Assembly (NCBI GenBank): GCA_017938625.1
Contig: JAGBBD010000030.1
Location: forward strand, 1 to 64,000
DNA length: 64,000 nt
Source: Oscillospiraceae bacterium
GTDB taxonomy: Bacteria > Bacillota > Clostridia > Oscillospirales > Oscillospiraceae
Reading direction: 5' to 3'
Shown: in pieces, positions 63,371 through 64,000 of the stretch
Layout: every line of letters begins with the position of its first letter
Numbering within the stretch: the stretch's first letter is position 1
Position numbers and translations under genes: made by a program
The notes under the pieces: model-generated
Told to the model about the DNA's origin: nothing
Database searches by the model: none
The model's input: only the letters and a program-made list of their open reading frames with translations

Positions 63371-64000
63371 ATGGAGCGCTTCAGCGAAAAAGTCTATCTG
63401 TCTTTGAAAATGCCCACAGAGGATGCTGCCATCGCAGATCGTGAGCGCATTATTCTGGCGCTGAACACGCTGGGATATGAGAATGTGACCATGCGGCTGT
63501 CTGTCCTGCGGCAGCTGTATCCCATGTGTCGGGAAAGCGGCTTTGATATTACCGCCACTGTGGTACGGCGCGGCAGCGGGTGGATCATCACGGCGATAGA
63601 ACCAGGCGACACCACCGGTCATCATTACGGCCTTGCTGTGGACTATGGCTCTACCACCATCATCATGCAGCTGGTGGATCTGAACTCCGGCGCTGTTATC
63701 GGACAGGAAAAGGCACTCAACGGTCAGACGGTCTACGGCACGGACATTCTGACGCGCATCACTTACTCTCTGGAAGATCCCGCCCATGTCGAAGATCTGC
63801 ACAGGGCAACCGCACAGACCTTCCGGGATCTTCTGTGGGCGCTGACAGAGCAGACGGGCATTGACGTCAAAAGCTGCCCGATCATGGTGATCTCCGGCAA
63901 CACCACCATGATACATTTTCTGCTCAAGCTCAACGCATGGTCTGTCTTTGCTTCCCCCTATGCACCTGTGGCGGCCGATCCCGGCTGGTTTGACGGAGAA
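63371..64000 (+). CDS. RACo-like ASKHA/DUF4445 protein (3' end outside window)
   Basis: 210 codons present, still open at the right edge; start ATG 63371 (AGGGGGAAG site). After a ~80-residue N-terminal domain comes the ASKHA core: GLAVDYGSTTIIMQL (phosphate 1, ~95) and VISGNTTMIHFLL (~180), as in the activators of corrinoid proteins (RACo). The N-terminal [2Fe-2S] ferredoxin of typical RACo is absent; the preceding ferredoxin gene may supply it. Confidence 0.8.
   Translation, partial: MERFSEKVYLSLKMPTEDAAIADRERIILALNTLGYENVTMRLSVLRQLYPMCRESGFDITATVVRRGSGWIITAIEPGDTTGHHYGLAVDYGSTTIIMQLVDLNSGAVIGQEKALNGQTVYGTDILTRITYSLEDPAHVEDLHRATAQTFRDLLWALTEQTGIDVKSCPIMVISGNTTMIHFLLKLNAWSVFASPYAPVAADPGWFDGE

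Overview
The window looks like a chromosomal segment of an anaerobic, endospore-forming member of the Clostridia, most likely Oscillospiraceae/Ruminococcaceae-like. The signs are an intact spoIIGA-sigE pair, an uninterrupted sigK, Rex, a Crp/Fnr regulator beside a ferredoxin and a RACo-type corrinoid activator, and very large Gram-positive secreted proteins. GC content is moderate, and strong AGGAGG-type ribosome binding sites and 17-bp-spaced sigma-A promoters are common. The family assignments come from reading motifs; no database search was run.

Layout. (1) 1-16.4 kb: two giant secreted proteins on the minus strand, each divergent from its own AraC-type regulator. The first is a heparinase II/III-like lyase of at least 2,923 residues that runs off the left edge. 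The second is a 1,619-residue mosaic with InlB-type, cohesin-like and NlpC/P60-like modules. A PPP-type phosphatase sits between the two units. (2) 16.5-21.5 kb: XRE regulator, ECF sigma factor, probable anti-sigma protein, VanZ-like membrane protein, histidine phosphatase. (3) 21.5-31.9 kb: a carbohydrate-linked accessory cluster: beta-helix protein, AraC regulator, TIM-barrel glycosidase-like protein, two M28-fold peptidases, amidohydrolase, third NINP-type AraC regulator. (4) 32-45.5 kb: core genes: tRNA-Leu(CAA), rex, sigE, spoIIGA, DUF951, S1-domain protein, rarA, DUF4349 lipoprotein, SSB-like protein, aspartate kinase, ddl, DUF1934, DUF5662, DMT transporter, GNAT, sigK. (5) 45.7-47.1 kb: a DnaA homologue with an altered DNA-binding signature. 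(6) 47.1-52 kb: a sugar isomerase-like gene next to a three-gene flavin/NAD redox operon (OYE-type, SDR, fumarate-reductase-type). (7) 52-57 kb: PspC, U32 peptidase, MltG, DJ-1, thymidylate kinase, WecG/TagA glycosyltransferase. (8) 57-61.6 kb: a Cys-rich possible spore-coat protein and a two-component operon flanked by two related two-TM proteins. (9) 61.6-64 kb: Crp/Fnr regulator divergent from a zinc-ribbon/ferredoxin/ASKHA operon that runs off the right edge.

How the parts fit. Regions 1 and 3 read as a surface polysaccharide-degradation programme built on local AraC activators. The two giant genes share a mirror-image divergent promoter layout and a common C-/N-terminal module, so they may be co-regulated and work on the same surface. 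Regions 6 and 9 are anaerobic redox modules. Sporulation genes are dispersed: spoIIG, sigK and perhaps the Cys-rich protein, which has a sigma-K-like promoter. No CRISPR array, insertion sequence, prophage or rRNA was seen.
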